DNA from: Phoronis australis
Lineage: Eukaryota > Phoronida > Phoronidae
DNA: 64,000 nt
Assembly: GCA_002633005.1 (NCBI GenBank)
Contig: NMRA01000006.1
Coordinates: 1,823,359-1,887,358 of the forward strand
Reading direction: 5' to 3'
This document shows, one piece after another, positions 53,173 through 64,000 of the stretch. The notes beneath the pieces were generated by a model. The model saw only the letters and a list, made by a program, of their open reading frames with translations, was not told where the DNA came from and did no database searches. Made by a program: the position numbers and the translations under genes. The stretch's first letter is position 1, and each line of letters begins with the position of its first letter.

Positions 53173-56102
53173 CAAAAAGTCTATCGTTGATGACCCACAC
53201 ACGCACGCTCCGGCACTCACTCTCATACGCAGACAAACTTCAAAACAAACGTCTCATGACAACAACATGTGTGTTCATCCAGAGATTTTTCTCGTGTTGT
53301 GGGGTACGATGTAGCGCAGACTTTGCACTTAATCACAATTAATCTGGACTCCACATGAACTTTAAAAATTGTAAAACATAAGGAAGATTTCAGGTAATTT
53401 GTTGAGTCGAAACTATATTTTTATTCAAGAATTCAAGTTTTCCTATTGACGATTGCAATTCAGCGACGCATCAGTCGGCAAGTTTTCGCCCTGTGATGAG
53501 CACAATTTTTTGAAAAGTTATCGTAATTTAAGAGTAGAAAGACTGTCATAGGCTAAAAATACGTCACAGAGCGTAAATTTTATCATCAGTCACTAAAAAG
53601 GGTAGGTCATCGTCGCTTACCAGTAGCCGCAGACGAAGGTCAGTTTGAAAATTTTCTTCTAAACTGTTTAGGGTTGTTGAAGGTTATAGAGTATTATTTT
53701 ATTTCATATAACTGGATGAAAGTCATTTTTAGTATTAATAGGCCAAAACCGGGTTTCACTAATATGGCCGCTTTTCATAAAGAAGTTTTCGCAATATTAC
53801 CAAATTTTAATTATGCTGTGATCTTAGTAGTTCCTGTTGGAAATAATAGTTATCTCAAAAGTAAACTTAATCTAGTTCATGTTTTGAATGTTAATTCAAG
53901 AGTTCAGTGAAGCGGAAATTTAAAGAACTCTCAACACTGAACTCATATATTGCCCTTCAGACTATTTTATCAGCCAACAATATATAGGCTGCAGCTCCTT
54001 TATCTTTTGAGATCGATCTCATTCTTTATCACCATAAATAAAAATGGAAACTAGTATTACACCTACATGAATGCCAGCCCACTGGATTTTGGACATTGCA
54101 TCAAAAGAATGACTGGACAGTTGAATGGTCTACCCACTGACTAGTACTTATCACAAGTGCAAGTTGTCTTGAATGAGACACATTCCTAACCCTGCTGAGC
54201 CCAGCCAATCACAAACATCCTTGTGGGAGACCACTGTGACCCGCTTTGTTGACCTCATTCACTGGATGCATAACTGTGAGAAGGCCAGAAGGCACTTCTG
54301 TGTTTTGTTGTGGGGGCTGATAAACGGTCCCTGTGCAAGACCACAGCCATGTCTAAGAGTCCCCTATCCCCCAGTGTCCACTGGGGGAGAGTTGAGGTGA
54401 TGACAGAACCTAGGAGGAGTAGAAGAAAGACTGTTAAGACAACAGTTTTGTGAGTAATTCTCTGCGCTTGTTGTTCATCAAATTGGAGGGAAAATGACAT
54501 TCTGAGGTCACTGTTGTTCAAGCGTTCACCTGGTTTTGCTATTCAAGCAATAGCATGTATGCATGCGAGTAATTCAATGGCAGTCCATGAAAAGAATTGT
54601 GAAACAAAATTTTGGTATCTTCATTGTTTAGGACGTTTGTTTTGTATCGATTTTGACCTATAATTTTCATATTCTAATAAGGTCATTTGAGGTCAGCACT
54701 ATACTGGTGTGGTGCGTACTCATCCAAGCGTGCTTATAGCATTTGTTGATAGTTGATTTTTTATTGTTTGCTCATTCTATATATTTCTTTGGCCCTTGCA
54801 ATCGTGGGATCATTATTTTTAAGACGTGCCGGCGTCTACCTTTAGTATAGGGACGCATGCTTGAACACCCCTGTGAAGTCACCACTCTGAGCAGCACATC
54901 CCGCATACCTTTTACCGTTAGAGTGTACCCCTGGGTTTTTAGCAATATAGTTGGTTCATCAACTACTGGCTAATGCCATAGATGGTAGCTTGATAACCCC
55001 TTGGGTAACTAGCCAACTGAAAGTGGATTAAGGTACAAAATATACCGAAAACTACAAAACCGAACAAAGTCGGACTCACTAATGTCAATAAAATGGTATT
55101 TTTGATGTTCTTTAACTTTTTACCTTTCCTCTTACAACTACGTTTAAGCTATTCACACTGGTGGTTCCTACCACCATTTCTGAAGGAAAATTTCCATGTC
55201 AGAATTAAAACACATGTAGGCAGGCTTTTTTGGTTGTGTGATCCTCAGGGGGCCAGTCCGCCCTAGCCGTCCTCTTACTAAATCTGCCTATGAATGCTAG
55301 ACTTCTAAAGCTCGGTTGCCACTTGTGCAACTGTGTCAAAAACAAGTCGCGTAGCCCAAAGTTGTGTCGCCCAGTTTTTTTAAATAGCCTGCTTTTGAGT
55401 ACCCAAAAGTCCAGCTTCACACTGGCACAGCACACAGGCTTATCACTGCCAAACATTGATTGGTAATTGCTATAGTTGACTTTAACAATCGTAAAGTAAA
55501 ACTGTTGAGGATTCAAATTGTTTTTTATGTGTCCTTTAGGCAGATAGGTGTGTGCGATAATGTCAATTTGATGTTTTTATGGTCAGTTCTAGAGATAACT
55601 GACCTAGGTTTCAGATGTCTAAACTCCGGCATGATGTCAAACAAGGTAGCTCTTTGATATGAGTTCTTGTCGACCTGCTATCACCAGGGCTTGGAATTTT
55701 CCTCATTTAAGAGGATTTCCTCTTTTTCGGTTTCGATATCCTGTTATTTGATTTCCAGTTTCTTCTTTTTGACTTTATTCATGCAAAAAACATTTGCTTT
55801 TAAATTTTACAACACAAACGTTATTTCTATCACATAAGCCTGGTTTTTGTCATTGGTCATTCCAAGCCTTTGTATCACATGGTGAACTGTCACTGGGTAT
55901 ATGCCTTTCCATCAACGGATACAGATTTATGGTTCGTCGTTGGTAATGCAGTTGTTAAATGTGCTCCATAATTACAGCAATTAGTAAACCTATCACCATA
56001 GTAATTATGCGTTTGGTTTATCTTCATGTAAACGTATGGTTTTGTTGTTGCTGTTATGCTTGGGAAACATGTAAGGTGTTGATTGCAGAATTAAAGATGT
56101 GT

Positions 56103-56497
56103 TTGCATGCTCCTATGTTAATATAGAGCAGGAACTAAACGACATTGCTATTTGAATATCATCTACACTAAACAAAGTGCAGTTGTATTCATTGACAACT
56201 TTTAAATTTATATGAAAACAAAAAAAATTGTAAATAGGTGACCTTTGCACTAATGACATACTTTGGGGGCTCACATAGCCCGTATTATACTGTGTTATTC
56301 CCCAACACCATGTCACAATACTTACTGGACACGGTTGAATGATTTACGGCAGATCATTTTTGACACAAAATTCGATCTTAAAAACATTTGTCAATTTTCA
56401 GCCTACTTCATATTCACATCGTCGCTATATGTTGTGTTTCTAACTAATTTGACCAAGCAATCACAGAGATAAGGAATTAGCGTGCAAGTTCCACTTT
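56103..56497 (+). mobile_element. 400-bp dispersed repeat, copy 2
   Basis: Collinear with 36780-37175, from GTTTGCATGCTCCTATG to GATAAGGAATTAGCGTGC. It has scattered substitutions and a few short indels, including an insertion near GTATTCATTGACAAC. The orientation is the same as copy 1. Confidence 0.8.
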
Positions 56498-56638
56498 AAG
56501 TACGGTAAATTGTATTATACATGAATACTGTTAGAACCAGGTAATTAGATGTGAGGAAATAAAAAATACCGTAATTTTTAACATATAGTGCATGAAAACA
56601 TTTGACAAAGCAATTGTTTTCTATTTTTCAAAGGTTTG

Positions 56639-56893
56639 CTATCTTGTTGGAAAATGTACTATGAATAGTGATGTCATAATAGCGTATGCTGATTGCTGTG
56701 TGACATCATTGCCTGTTTGTAGTGTAAATACGCTATTTTTGGTGTTGCATTGTTTTCTGTTAGTCTGAAGAAGTTCTACGTATTCAGATATATTAGTATT
56801 TTGGTGAGTAGAGTCTTCGTTAAATAGAGAACTTGTATTTTCCTTTTTGAGTAGCGTGCTATTGTAGCAAACATCCTCTTCAGTTTTAGGCAT
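56639..56893 (-). other. 84-codon open frame with an ITIM-like motif, unassigned
   Basis: It begins MPKTEEDVCYNSTLL and contains ISEYVELLQTNRK and QQSAYAIMTS. ISEYVEL fits the ITIM pattern ([ILVS]xYxx[LIV]). The composition (polar, Lys/Asn/Thr-rich with few repeats) is more protein-like than most frames here. The reading frame closes upstream at a TAG that could be the end of an acceptor (GTATAG|ACC). No companion exon was found, so it may be chance. Confidence 0.2.
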
Positions 56894-58775
56894 GCTTTTT
56901 GTTTGACTGGTTTTACTTTCACAGGTCTATACTTTGTGCTTGAAATAAAACTCAAAATTATTTTTGCACTTTTCCGTACTGCTTTAATGCACACCTGTGT
57001 CTATAATTCTATGTTCTTGTACATTATGGTTTACAGACTTCAATTTCTAGTCCATGTTCCCATTTGACGACTCCTAGATTTGAACTACAAACCCGTAATA
57101 AAAATTCAAATTTTTCAGTTCCAACTAGCTACAACTGCCCTAATGTGGGGTCAGTCAAGTGCAAACTAGAATTAGATATCTATCCATGTAAAGTATTGCA
57201 TACGCTTGCACAGAATTATATACACTTATTTTGAGTCTATATGTTAAAGTAAAAACTAGAAAAATTTCAAAAATAATTTCAAGATCGATTTCCAGAACAA
57301 AGATTAGGCCCAGGTGTAAATTTACCAGTTGTAACAAGTCATAACAGTGCTGACTGTTAGTCAGTCCCCATGTCCTGTGTAACATTGTTTGTGTGTGAAA
57401 GTGTTCCTCACTGTACCTTTGCCAAAGGCCTTTTGTACTGCATTATGTAACTTGCAGATGTATAGTCCTGGTTAGCCAGTTGCAATGTTTACATTGACAT
57501 TATGTGGATTGATAAGAAATCAATAGCTACAGATGTCACAGCTACTGTCCATTCTTATGGTAGTTGAAGCTGAGGGGCCAATACTAGGTGCACATGAGTG
57601 GTGAAAACACTGCTAGGGTTAGCAAATTCTTTTGTCTTGTATTCAAAAAAGAAAGATTTGGTACTAAAATCAAATAAAAACTGACAAGTGTTTCAATAAT
57701 TTACAGTTACACATAAATTCATATATGGACTCTTGTATTGTTATACTGAATAGGTTTTATCTTGAATAAATATAAATCTATATCTTACTAATAAATGGCA
57801 AATGGCAAATTTTGCAAATAGCAGAAATTTGTTAACGTTTTTAAGCACTGGATGTTAAATTAAAAGCTTTCATATAGATTTCAGACAATGCCTAAGATTG
57901 CATAATCAGTTGTCATTGTTACTGTGGCATTTAGAAGATGTAGTCCAGCTGAAAAATCAACATTTATTGAAGGGTTTCGGACCTATGGGGAAGGGGGGCA
58001 TTGATGTTTTGTGGTTTCCAAGCTGGCACGCTGGTAAAAAGGTTAACTTTATTCTTGGGTTGCAGTTAACACCACTGTAAACTGATGGATTTAACAGCGT
58101 AGCTTTGATGCAGTGTGAAAGGTCTTGGTACGGTATCATCAATGTTGTCAGTAGATGTTATTGTATTCAAATAGTTACCATTCTACCATCCTTAGCACTT
58201 CATTCTTTCGTTACCCAAATATATGCATGACTCTTCTTGTTGAAAAAATTTAGTACAGTAAAATCTCCTCAATTTTGAACGAAAATAATTTCCAAAATTA
58301 CCCGTATTTCGTTTTTCTCTCGGTCTTCTGACATTGAACTGTGAATGCCCACAATTTTTTAAAAAAATTCTGATGGTAGCTGTGGTACAAAACTTGAACA
58401 TGGTTAAGCATTAATTTGACGCTACATATTTTCTATTAAAAAATGAGAATTAAAGTAAATTTCACTTGCCCACCATTGTGTGTCTGAAATTGGTGAGATT
58501 CTACCGTATGTATATTGTATTCGCAGTGCCATCTTGTGATAACTTCAATAACTAGAGCATCAACTAGCGACACCTTCAGGTTCTAGTTCGAAGCCAGTCT
58601 GAGGGCTTCAACTATTACCAAGTACTTGGAAGTTTACATCGAGACTCTTCTTGTGCCACAGTTAAGTTGGTGCGAAAGGGCCTTAAGTGGTTAGCATTGT
58701 AGTGGTTTATAACCCTTCTTTATCTTATCTTTGTTGTCATTTTAAATAATGCTCTACTTTTTGTTCTTACTTCAG

Positions 58776-58853
58776 ACGATCTGGCTTGAAGAAGGCGTGG
58801 GGTAGCACTGAGGCACTGAACTCCAAGCTTAGTTCTCTCGACCATTTTGAAAA
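58776..58853 (+). CDS. SUN-like gene, exon A
   Basis: Only one of three frames is open, giving RSGLKKAWGSTEALNSKL and LDHFE. It has a strong acceptor (TTGTTCTTACTTCAG) and donor (AA|GTGAGT). It starts mid-codon, so at least one upstream exon exists. Confidence 0.75.
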
Positions 58854-61800
58854 GTGAGTCAGTACTCTTGAATCAACTTGTATTAAAGATTTCTTAAATT
58901 TGGACACTTTTTTCTGTTTAGAATGCTATCGGTAAGGAATGGTGACTTTTTGGACACCGTAACCGTCTCAACCGTCTAATTAATGCCCCTTCGTTTGATT
59001 CAAAATCCCTCACTGGATATTTAGATTGATAACCTTAGTGTCTGAAATACAAGAATTTCCAATTGACATTTGGAATACTGTATGAGAACATAACTGTTGT
59101 GCTCATTGAAAGCTCTACTTGTGTTGATTCTTTTGTATTGTGTTATATTAAACATTTGTGGATGTCCAACCTACAACTTGTTCATTTATATCTAGTCAAG
59201 ATTGTGCTGTAGTACAATGTGTAGGCGTTACTGCATACCTTTGTATGTCAAGTATTTCCTCAGAATACCTGTTTGTTTTGCATTTAAATTCAAGTCAAGC
59301 CCATCAGAGGTCACACTGGTCATATGTTTTGTTAAGTACTGAGCATGTCCTACAGGTGTTACTAGCCCAACAGGTGACCACCTGACCTTTGAAAACAGGT
59401 GATGACCCGCACCTTTGAATACATTATTTAGTAGTAATATATTGTTTTCTATTTTGGTTGAGGTGATACATTATTTTATTTGTTGACAGTGGGGTAGTTG
59501 AATTCAGTCGTGTTTTCGAATTGATAATATAACGCGTAATAGTAGGCTCAGTTTTCGTAAAGGGGTGGACTGAATTTTAAAGTTAAGTGCAAGCGAAACA
59601 TTCACCTACACCAGTTTTTCAAGTAAAACGTGGTTCTTGCTCGAACAATGATGTCACAGAAGTCCTTGACCAAGTCTGCACCCATGAAATTCTCTTTTTT
59701 CCTGAATTCAACTTTGTTGCGGAGGTAGGAAAACGCTTTATTAAATTGACATAGTTTTCGAAAGGTTACCACTGACACTCATCTTGGGTGAGTCGGGCGT
59801 GCGGTTTATTACACCCCATTCAGCTGCTCGATTTTTTATTTATGTCGGCATTGCAATTCATTTTATAGCAATTTTATTGCCGTCAGAATGATGAACGGTA
59901 AATCAATTTCGTTATAAAATAGTGATTAGCGCTACAGCTTTGGAATTTGAGCCCTGCTGGTACTCGGCATTGTGGGTAAGTGCCACAGAATCAGAGAGGG
60001 CATTGCATTACGTACTATTTCTTGGGACTGTTAAAACCAAGAAATTTCCAAAATCACGATCTGATCTAGAGTCACGTTCAATTAAATTTGACTAACAAGC
60101 CTACTCAATGCTGTGATAGTAAACGTCCAGAGCTTGAAAGTCAAGGTCATCTGTTTTTCTCCGTTCAAAGTTTTTTGGTTATAGTATTTCACAAAAAACA
60201 CATCTTCACGACATTTGTTGAACGTCTTTTAGAAATAGTAGTTTTTAAATATCGGTTAGCATCGGGCGCTTATCAGATGAACGCTGACAATGAGAGAGCT
60301 GGACTATGTAATCATTGGTTTGCCAACTTTCTCCCCTTGCTATCACTGTCAATCTGATAACGACACGGCTCTATCCCAAGTTTCAGATCAGCGAAATCGG
60401 AGAAACCCACCCCTCAATGAGGGAGTGTAAAGGAGTGATTCTGGGATGTGGTTATTGGGAAGTGAGCTGGACATCAGTTTGTGACAAGGGGCAGAGGTCT
60501 TTTTTAGCATTCCACAAACTCTTCTATATTGGCGCGTTTCGGGCTCTGTGGTGAAAAAAAATTTGACCTCAGCAACATTTTTTGCCGAGGTGAACTCTGC
60601 ACGAGGAAGCTGCTGTTTCGAGTACGTACGCGCCCACATATTTATATTGGACGCATTATGTTGTCATCTCGTCTGGCGTCCGCTGCTCTATCTCCAAAAA
60701 CCTTCGACGTATGTTCATGAAATTTTGCACTTACGGTATGTTCCTTTTGTGAATGGGACGGCGTGAGAGAACTTTCGGACTGATCCAACTATCGGTGTGC
60801 CCCCTAGTGTCAATTTTAGTTTTTTACATTTACCTCTGTATCTTCAAAGTCCTCAAGGTATTTTCATGAAATTTGGCACATATGCATCTATTAGTGAGAT
60901 GACGCTATCCCCTTGTTTTCAGATGAATTCGACGTAGTTCGCACCACTTAATGGCCATTTTTAATGTCTTCAAGTCCACCCCTCTATCTAGCAAATCGTG
61001 AAAATTGGCAGCTATGTTCTTACTATGAAGACTAGCTGACGATGATTTTCTGATGATTTCGACTACTGTGGCGCCCCCTAGTGGCAATTTTTTTCTTGCG
61101 CCCATGGCTATATCTCCAAAACTGTTTGCAGAATCTTTACTAAATTTAGCAACTGAGTTTATTTATGTGATGTTGACAAGGAACGATGGCTTTCGAAGGG
61201 ATATGACTACCAGTGTGTTCCCTAGTGGCAATTTTATTTTCTTACGTTTACGTCTGTATCTTCAAAGATTCTCAATGGATTTTCAGAAAATTTGGAATAT
61301 AGGCACCTATTGGTGAGATGATGCTATCCCCCCATTTTCGGATGGAGTCGACATACTTTGTGCCTCCTAGTGGCCATTTTGCTGTTTTTTAGGCTTTTTT
61401 TGGCGTCCACCCCACGATCACCCAAACCATTCTAAGGATGATTTTGTTCTCAGTGTGAAGATTACGGTTGACATTGAGGACTTCAACTACTGTAGCGCCT
61501 TCAAGTGGTAGTTCTGTTTGTTTTGCGCCCAAAGCTGCATCTCCTAAACTCCTTGCAGAATTTTTATTAAATTTAGTAATTGTATTTATATGAAGCTAAC
61601 AACAGACGACCACGACTTTCCGGTGGATCCAACGAACGCTTTACCCTTTAGTGGCAATTTCCTTTTTTCTGTTTTCCTTTGTTTCTCTGAAGATTTTTAT
61701 GAACTTTGTTAAATAGCTTTCTATTAAAGAAGCGATGGTATGTTCCCGTTTTCAGATGCACTGGACGTTTTTGCACCGTCTAGTGGCCATTTACATGAAA

Positions 61801-63371
61801 TAAATAAAGAACCCTAGAAGCACGCCATTTGTGGTGCATTCGTGGGTGCATTTCAACACTCTGCATTGCTCTTGATAGTGATATGATAATAATTGTTCGA
61901 GCTTTTAGTCACCCAGTCTAGTGAATCATTTTAGCCAATCATCTTTACAAATCCTTTGTCCGTTTCTTTGCTTCAGGAACCCCAAGACAGATTACACCTA
62001 CTCAAGAAGGTGAGTGTTTATTCCCCTTGACCTGAGAGGCTTGTCAAATATTTACTGGATCCCCAAGTTTACATTTGGTGGAGTTTTTTTACTGTTGAGT
62101 ATCACGTTGCTAAATATTTGCACAATATGGTGGGCTTGCCATGTTTGTCTCTAAAATATTTGTGGGTCAGAGCAATCATTTTTTTTAATTAAATCCTACA
62201 AGTCTCTTGAAACATCATGATGTTCTGTAATTCCCATCAACGCTGAGAAGTTTGGAGTAACTCAATACAAATTTTGTGGCTTGTAACTAGCGCTACTCTA
62301 TTTAATCCAGTGGCTTCTTTCACGAGGAAACTATTGTCGAAATGTTTTATCTGATGTCTATTCTAGTAGGCTGCGATTTCTGTGTTTTAACTTCGAGTTT
62401 AATATGGATTTGCAGACTTTCAACCTTTCCCTGTTTTCGTGAAACAAGCTAAGCCATCCGTAGACTGATTTTTAGTCGGAAATCAAAAATCAGAAGCCAA
62501 TAGACCCTTTGAGAAACGGATCCCTCGACTTTTCTGTACTCTAAGGCCATAAAAGCGCATTGCGGATCAAAAGCGTATTCTGCCCTGTCACTGATAACGT
62601 CATTATCTTAGTATGCAAATGCATGACCTAATGGCTGATAACATTCCCAGACAAGTGTAGGAGTCAGTTTCAGAATTTGTTACACTAAACAAATATAGGT
62701 GATTATTCTTTTTGTACTCAATCTTTGCAAGTTAGCTAAACTTAAAGAGCCCTGTTAATGGTCTACAGGTTCTTTGTGAGAGAAGTTCAAGTGTGCCTGT
62801 ATCTGTTAATAACATGGACAGTCTTTCCATTTGTTACCTTACGTTATGTTTTAGGCATGTAAATGGTGCCGCCCAAGGCATCCACCTTATGATAAGCTGG
62901 GCAAGACTACCAGGTGTTAAGCTGTTAGCATTGGTCTAGAGGACTTGTCTTTCACACACACAACTCCCAAACACATTTGTAGAGTGATTACCCTGAGATT
63001 GTGACTCTGTGACCCTTTCAAAAACTTACATATTATTTACAGTGGTTCATACTCTCCAACACAACTCAACAAGGGATATGTGAGTCCCAATCTTTCCCGC
63101 CTTGGCTTGGGCTACAGCCACACAGCCGTCTATTCTCAGTCGAACAGCGTCGTTCAGAAGCTCACGTTTAGCTCTGCCACCGAAGATTCAACCAGTGGCT
63201 ACAGCAGTGCCACTGCAAGTGCCACCGAGAGTGTTGCATCGCAACGCTCCACCCGTCGCCTGTCCTCAAATCACGTGTCCCACCATCGCTCAACCAGCAG
63301 TGTCGTCACTGAAACCTCAGAGGAGGAGACAACAGTTATGGCTGGTCGGAGAGGAGGTGCAAGGACACCTG
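58776..63371 (+). CDS. partial gene: three exons of a Ser/Tyr-rich protein resembling the SUN1 N-terminus
   Basis: Exons 58776-58853, 61977-62009 and 63043-63371 join in matching phase (GT-AG throughout) to give about 147 residues, open at both ends. The first exon reads RSGLKKAWGSTEALNSKL, the second NPKTDYTYSR, and the third starts GSYSPTQLNKGY, contains STSGYSSATASATESV and ends near TTVMAGRRGGARTP. TDYTYSRSGSYS resembles TGYTYALSSSYS of human SUN1. QRSTRRLSSNHVSHHRSTSS resembles its RRSTNKS..INHVSRQVTSS, both in the lamin-facing nucleoplasmic region. The transmembrane helix, coiled coil and SUN domain would lie beyond the window. The region is low in complexity, so the match could be fortuitous. 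The exon chain itself is better supported than the name. Confidence 0.5.
60650..61810. repeat. higher-order tandem array, three 140-bp monomers per 420-bp unit, CTCF-like core
   Basis: Eight versions of the 15-mer GCGCCCCCTAGTGGC start at 60797, 60941, 61071, 61215, 61360, 61495, 61641 and 61773, spaced 130-146 bases. Sequence between cores falls into three types recurring every third monomer. After 60797, 61215 and 61641 comes TGTATCTTCAAAG-type text. After 61071 and 61495 comes TTGCGCCCA..GC..ATCTCC. After 60941 and 61360 comes GTCCACCCC. This gives a repeat period of about 413-426 bases. A further monomer start is visible near 60677 (GCTCTATCTCC). Divergence between units is high, so the array is old. 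No open frame spans it. Confidence 0.8.
61071..61085 (-). promoter_or_regulatory. CTCF-type consensus match in the array
   Basis: The reverse complement of this 15-mer is GCCACTAGGGGGCGC, which satisfies the CTCF core consensus CCASYAGRKGGCRS at every position. The other seven array units depart from it by one or more bases. Occupancy is unknown; a chance match inside a repeat is quite possible. Confidence 0.4.
61977..62009 (+). CDS. SUN-like gene, exon B (33-bp micro-exon)
   Basis: It contributes the last base of K, then NPKTDYTYSR and two bases of the next codon. It is flanked by CTTGCTTCAG and GTGAGT. It is very short, but both phases fit the neighbouring exons exactly, and it begins a Tyr/Ser pattern that continues across the next junction (YTYSRSGSYS). 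Confidence 0.65.
62010..63042 (+). other. intron between SUN-like exons B and C
   Basis: About 1 kb of AT-rich sequence in which I see no feature. Confidence 0.7.
63043..63371 (+). CDS. SUN-like gene, exon C
   Basis: It encodes 109 complete codons, very rich in Ser, Thr and Ala, with GYSSATASATESVASQRSTR and an acidic ETSEEE patch. A second frame (63102-63434) is also open but departs from the splice phase and runs past the donor CCTG|GTAGGA. GC content is clearly higher than in the flanks. Confidence 0.8.
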
Positions 63372-64000
63372 GTAGGAATGTACAACACTACTGATATTGC
63401 TGTCACTTTGGAACACAAGATGGCAGACGAGTGAAATTTTTTTGTCCAATTTTTCAATGAAAAATATGTTCAAGAAATTCTACTCTGCTTGCAGTGCTCG
63501 TACGTTATAGCTGCCCCAAAAGATATTTGGTAAAATTTTAAGCAATTGTAGCAATGAGTGATCTCCTTTTGATAGTTACTTTTGTAGTAAATTTAAGAAT
63601 TTTACTGTAGATATTTGCTAGTATTACTTGTCGATATTTATGGCTTGAGATTTAAATTGCCTGCATCCATTCTTGCCCTTCGTTTTCCCCGAAACTTGAA
63701 ACTCTGTTATGTGTGTTTAAAGCCCTTGGCGCTTTCACAGTCTCTGTTTGCTCTGGCTGTTAGTTTCCTGTTAATGTTCTCACTGGTTAAGAAACTTTCT
63801 ATTATGCCTTTGATGATGGTTGTTCATAGTAGCAAGTAAAGGGAACAGTTTTTAACCTAACTTTCTTGATTCATTGAACTGGTTTACACAGTTTTTATCA
63901 TCATGCTTTACCATGTTCAGATGTGATACAGGTGTAAAATAATTTGTTGTTACTTATGCCTCACAATGGTCTCACCTTGCATTGTATGGTTTTACGAATC
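63372..64000 (+). other. start of the next SUN-like intron
   Basis: It begins at GTAGGA after exon C. A 74-codon open frame at 63615-63839 is hydrophobic (LVLLVDIYGLRFKL, LFALAVSFLLMF) but is not bounded by phase-compatible splice sites that I can identify. I leave it as intron. Confidence 0.6.

Larger units (their letters stand above)
49562..58775. other. divergent intergenic region between DESI1-PUL and the SUN-like gene
   Basis: The DESI1-PUL promoter and 5' UTR lie just above 49561. I see no TATA box at an obvious distance. A dispersed repeat segment lies at 53035-53172, a 400-bp repeat at 56103-56497 and a possible exon-like minus-strand frame at 56639-56893. The upstream exons and promoter of the SUN-like gene should fall here or just above 58776, but I could not place them. 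The rest is AT-rich and featureless to me. Confidence 0.55.
58854..61976 (+). other. intron between SUN-like exons A and B
   Basis: Unique AT-rich DNA fills it to about 60650. A higher-order tandem array of about 140-bp monomers follows to about 61810 and is listed separately. Open frames at 59158-59385 and 60088-60357 resemble nothing known. Confidence 0.7.

Noticed and set aside
63102-63434. 110-codon plus-strand open frame overlapping SUN-like exon C
   Set aside because: It is a shadow in the wrong phase; it reads through the donor at 63372 and does not join exon B.
1-64000. CRISPR arrays, bacterial operons, riboswitches or phage modules
   Set aside because: No regularly spaced short repeats with unique spacers, no polycistronic coding and no ribosome-binding-site pattern. 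The window is clearly eukaryotic.

Overview
This is a 64 kb piece of an animal nuclear genome. Coding sequence is split into short exons with clean GT-AG junctions whose codon phases match. Introns run up to about 10 kb, the DNA is AT-rich, and old dispersed repeats lie between exons. There are no operons, no CRISPR arrays, no ribosomal RNA genes and no convincing functional tRNA genes. The protein content fits a marine bilaterian invertebrate, most likely a deuterostome (hemichordate, echinoderm or amphioxus grade). I could not fix the species.

Three protein genes can be assembled by hand. (1) Plus strand, 7841-34917, seven coding exons, 610 residues: a single-pass membrane adaptor resembling vertebrate PAG1/Cbp. 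It has a 9-residue ectodomain, one transmembrane helix and a long cytoplasmic tail with about a dozen phosphotyrosine-type motifs, including two YEEI sites. (2) Minus strand, 49561-39382, eleven coding exons, 451 residues, complete: a DESI1-type PPPDE desumoylating isopeptidase with catalytic H35 and C105, continuing into a C-terminal PUL (armadillo-like, Cdc48/p97-binding) domain that the short vertebrate DESI1 lacks. (3) Plus strand, 58776 to beyond 63371: three consecutive in-phase exons of a Ser/Tyr-rich protein, open at both ends. Its best resemblance is to the nucleoplasmic N-terminus of SUN1-type inner nuclear membrane proteins; that assignment is tentative.

Genes 1 and 2 converge across about 4.5 kb, and genes 2 and 3 diverge across about 9.2 kb. 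The first 7.8 kb holds no recognisable gene. It carries a decayed non-LTR retrotransposon tail, a tRNA-derived SINE dimer, a small inverted-repeat element and a 1217-bp duplication whose junction falls on a single N. A second near-identical duplication next to an N lies at 21.9-23.1 kb. Both look more like assembly artefacts than biology.

The most unusual non-coding structure is a diverged satellite-like array at about 60.65-61.8 kb. Its monomers of about 140 bp form a three-monomer higher-order repeat of about 420 bp. Each monomer carries a version of GCGCCCCCTAGTGGC, and one copy matches the CTCF core consensus exactly. Other notable repeats are a GGTTAA/CGCCC-rich family in at least four copies, a 400-bp dispersed repeat pair, a TAGTTTCATCT minisatellite and tRNA-Glu-like SINE heads. 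I found no clearly new multi-gene system.
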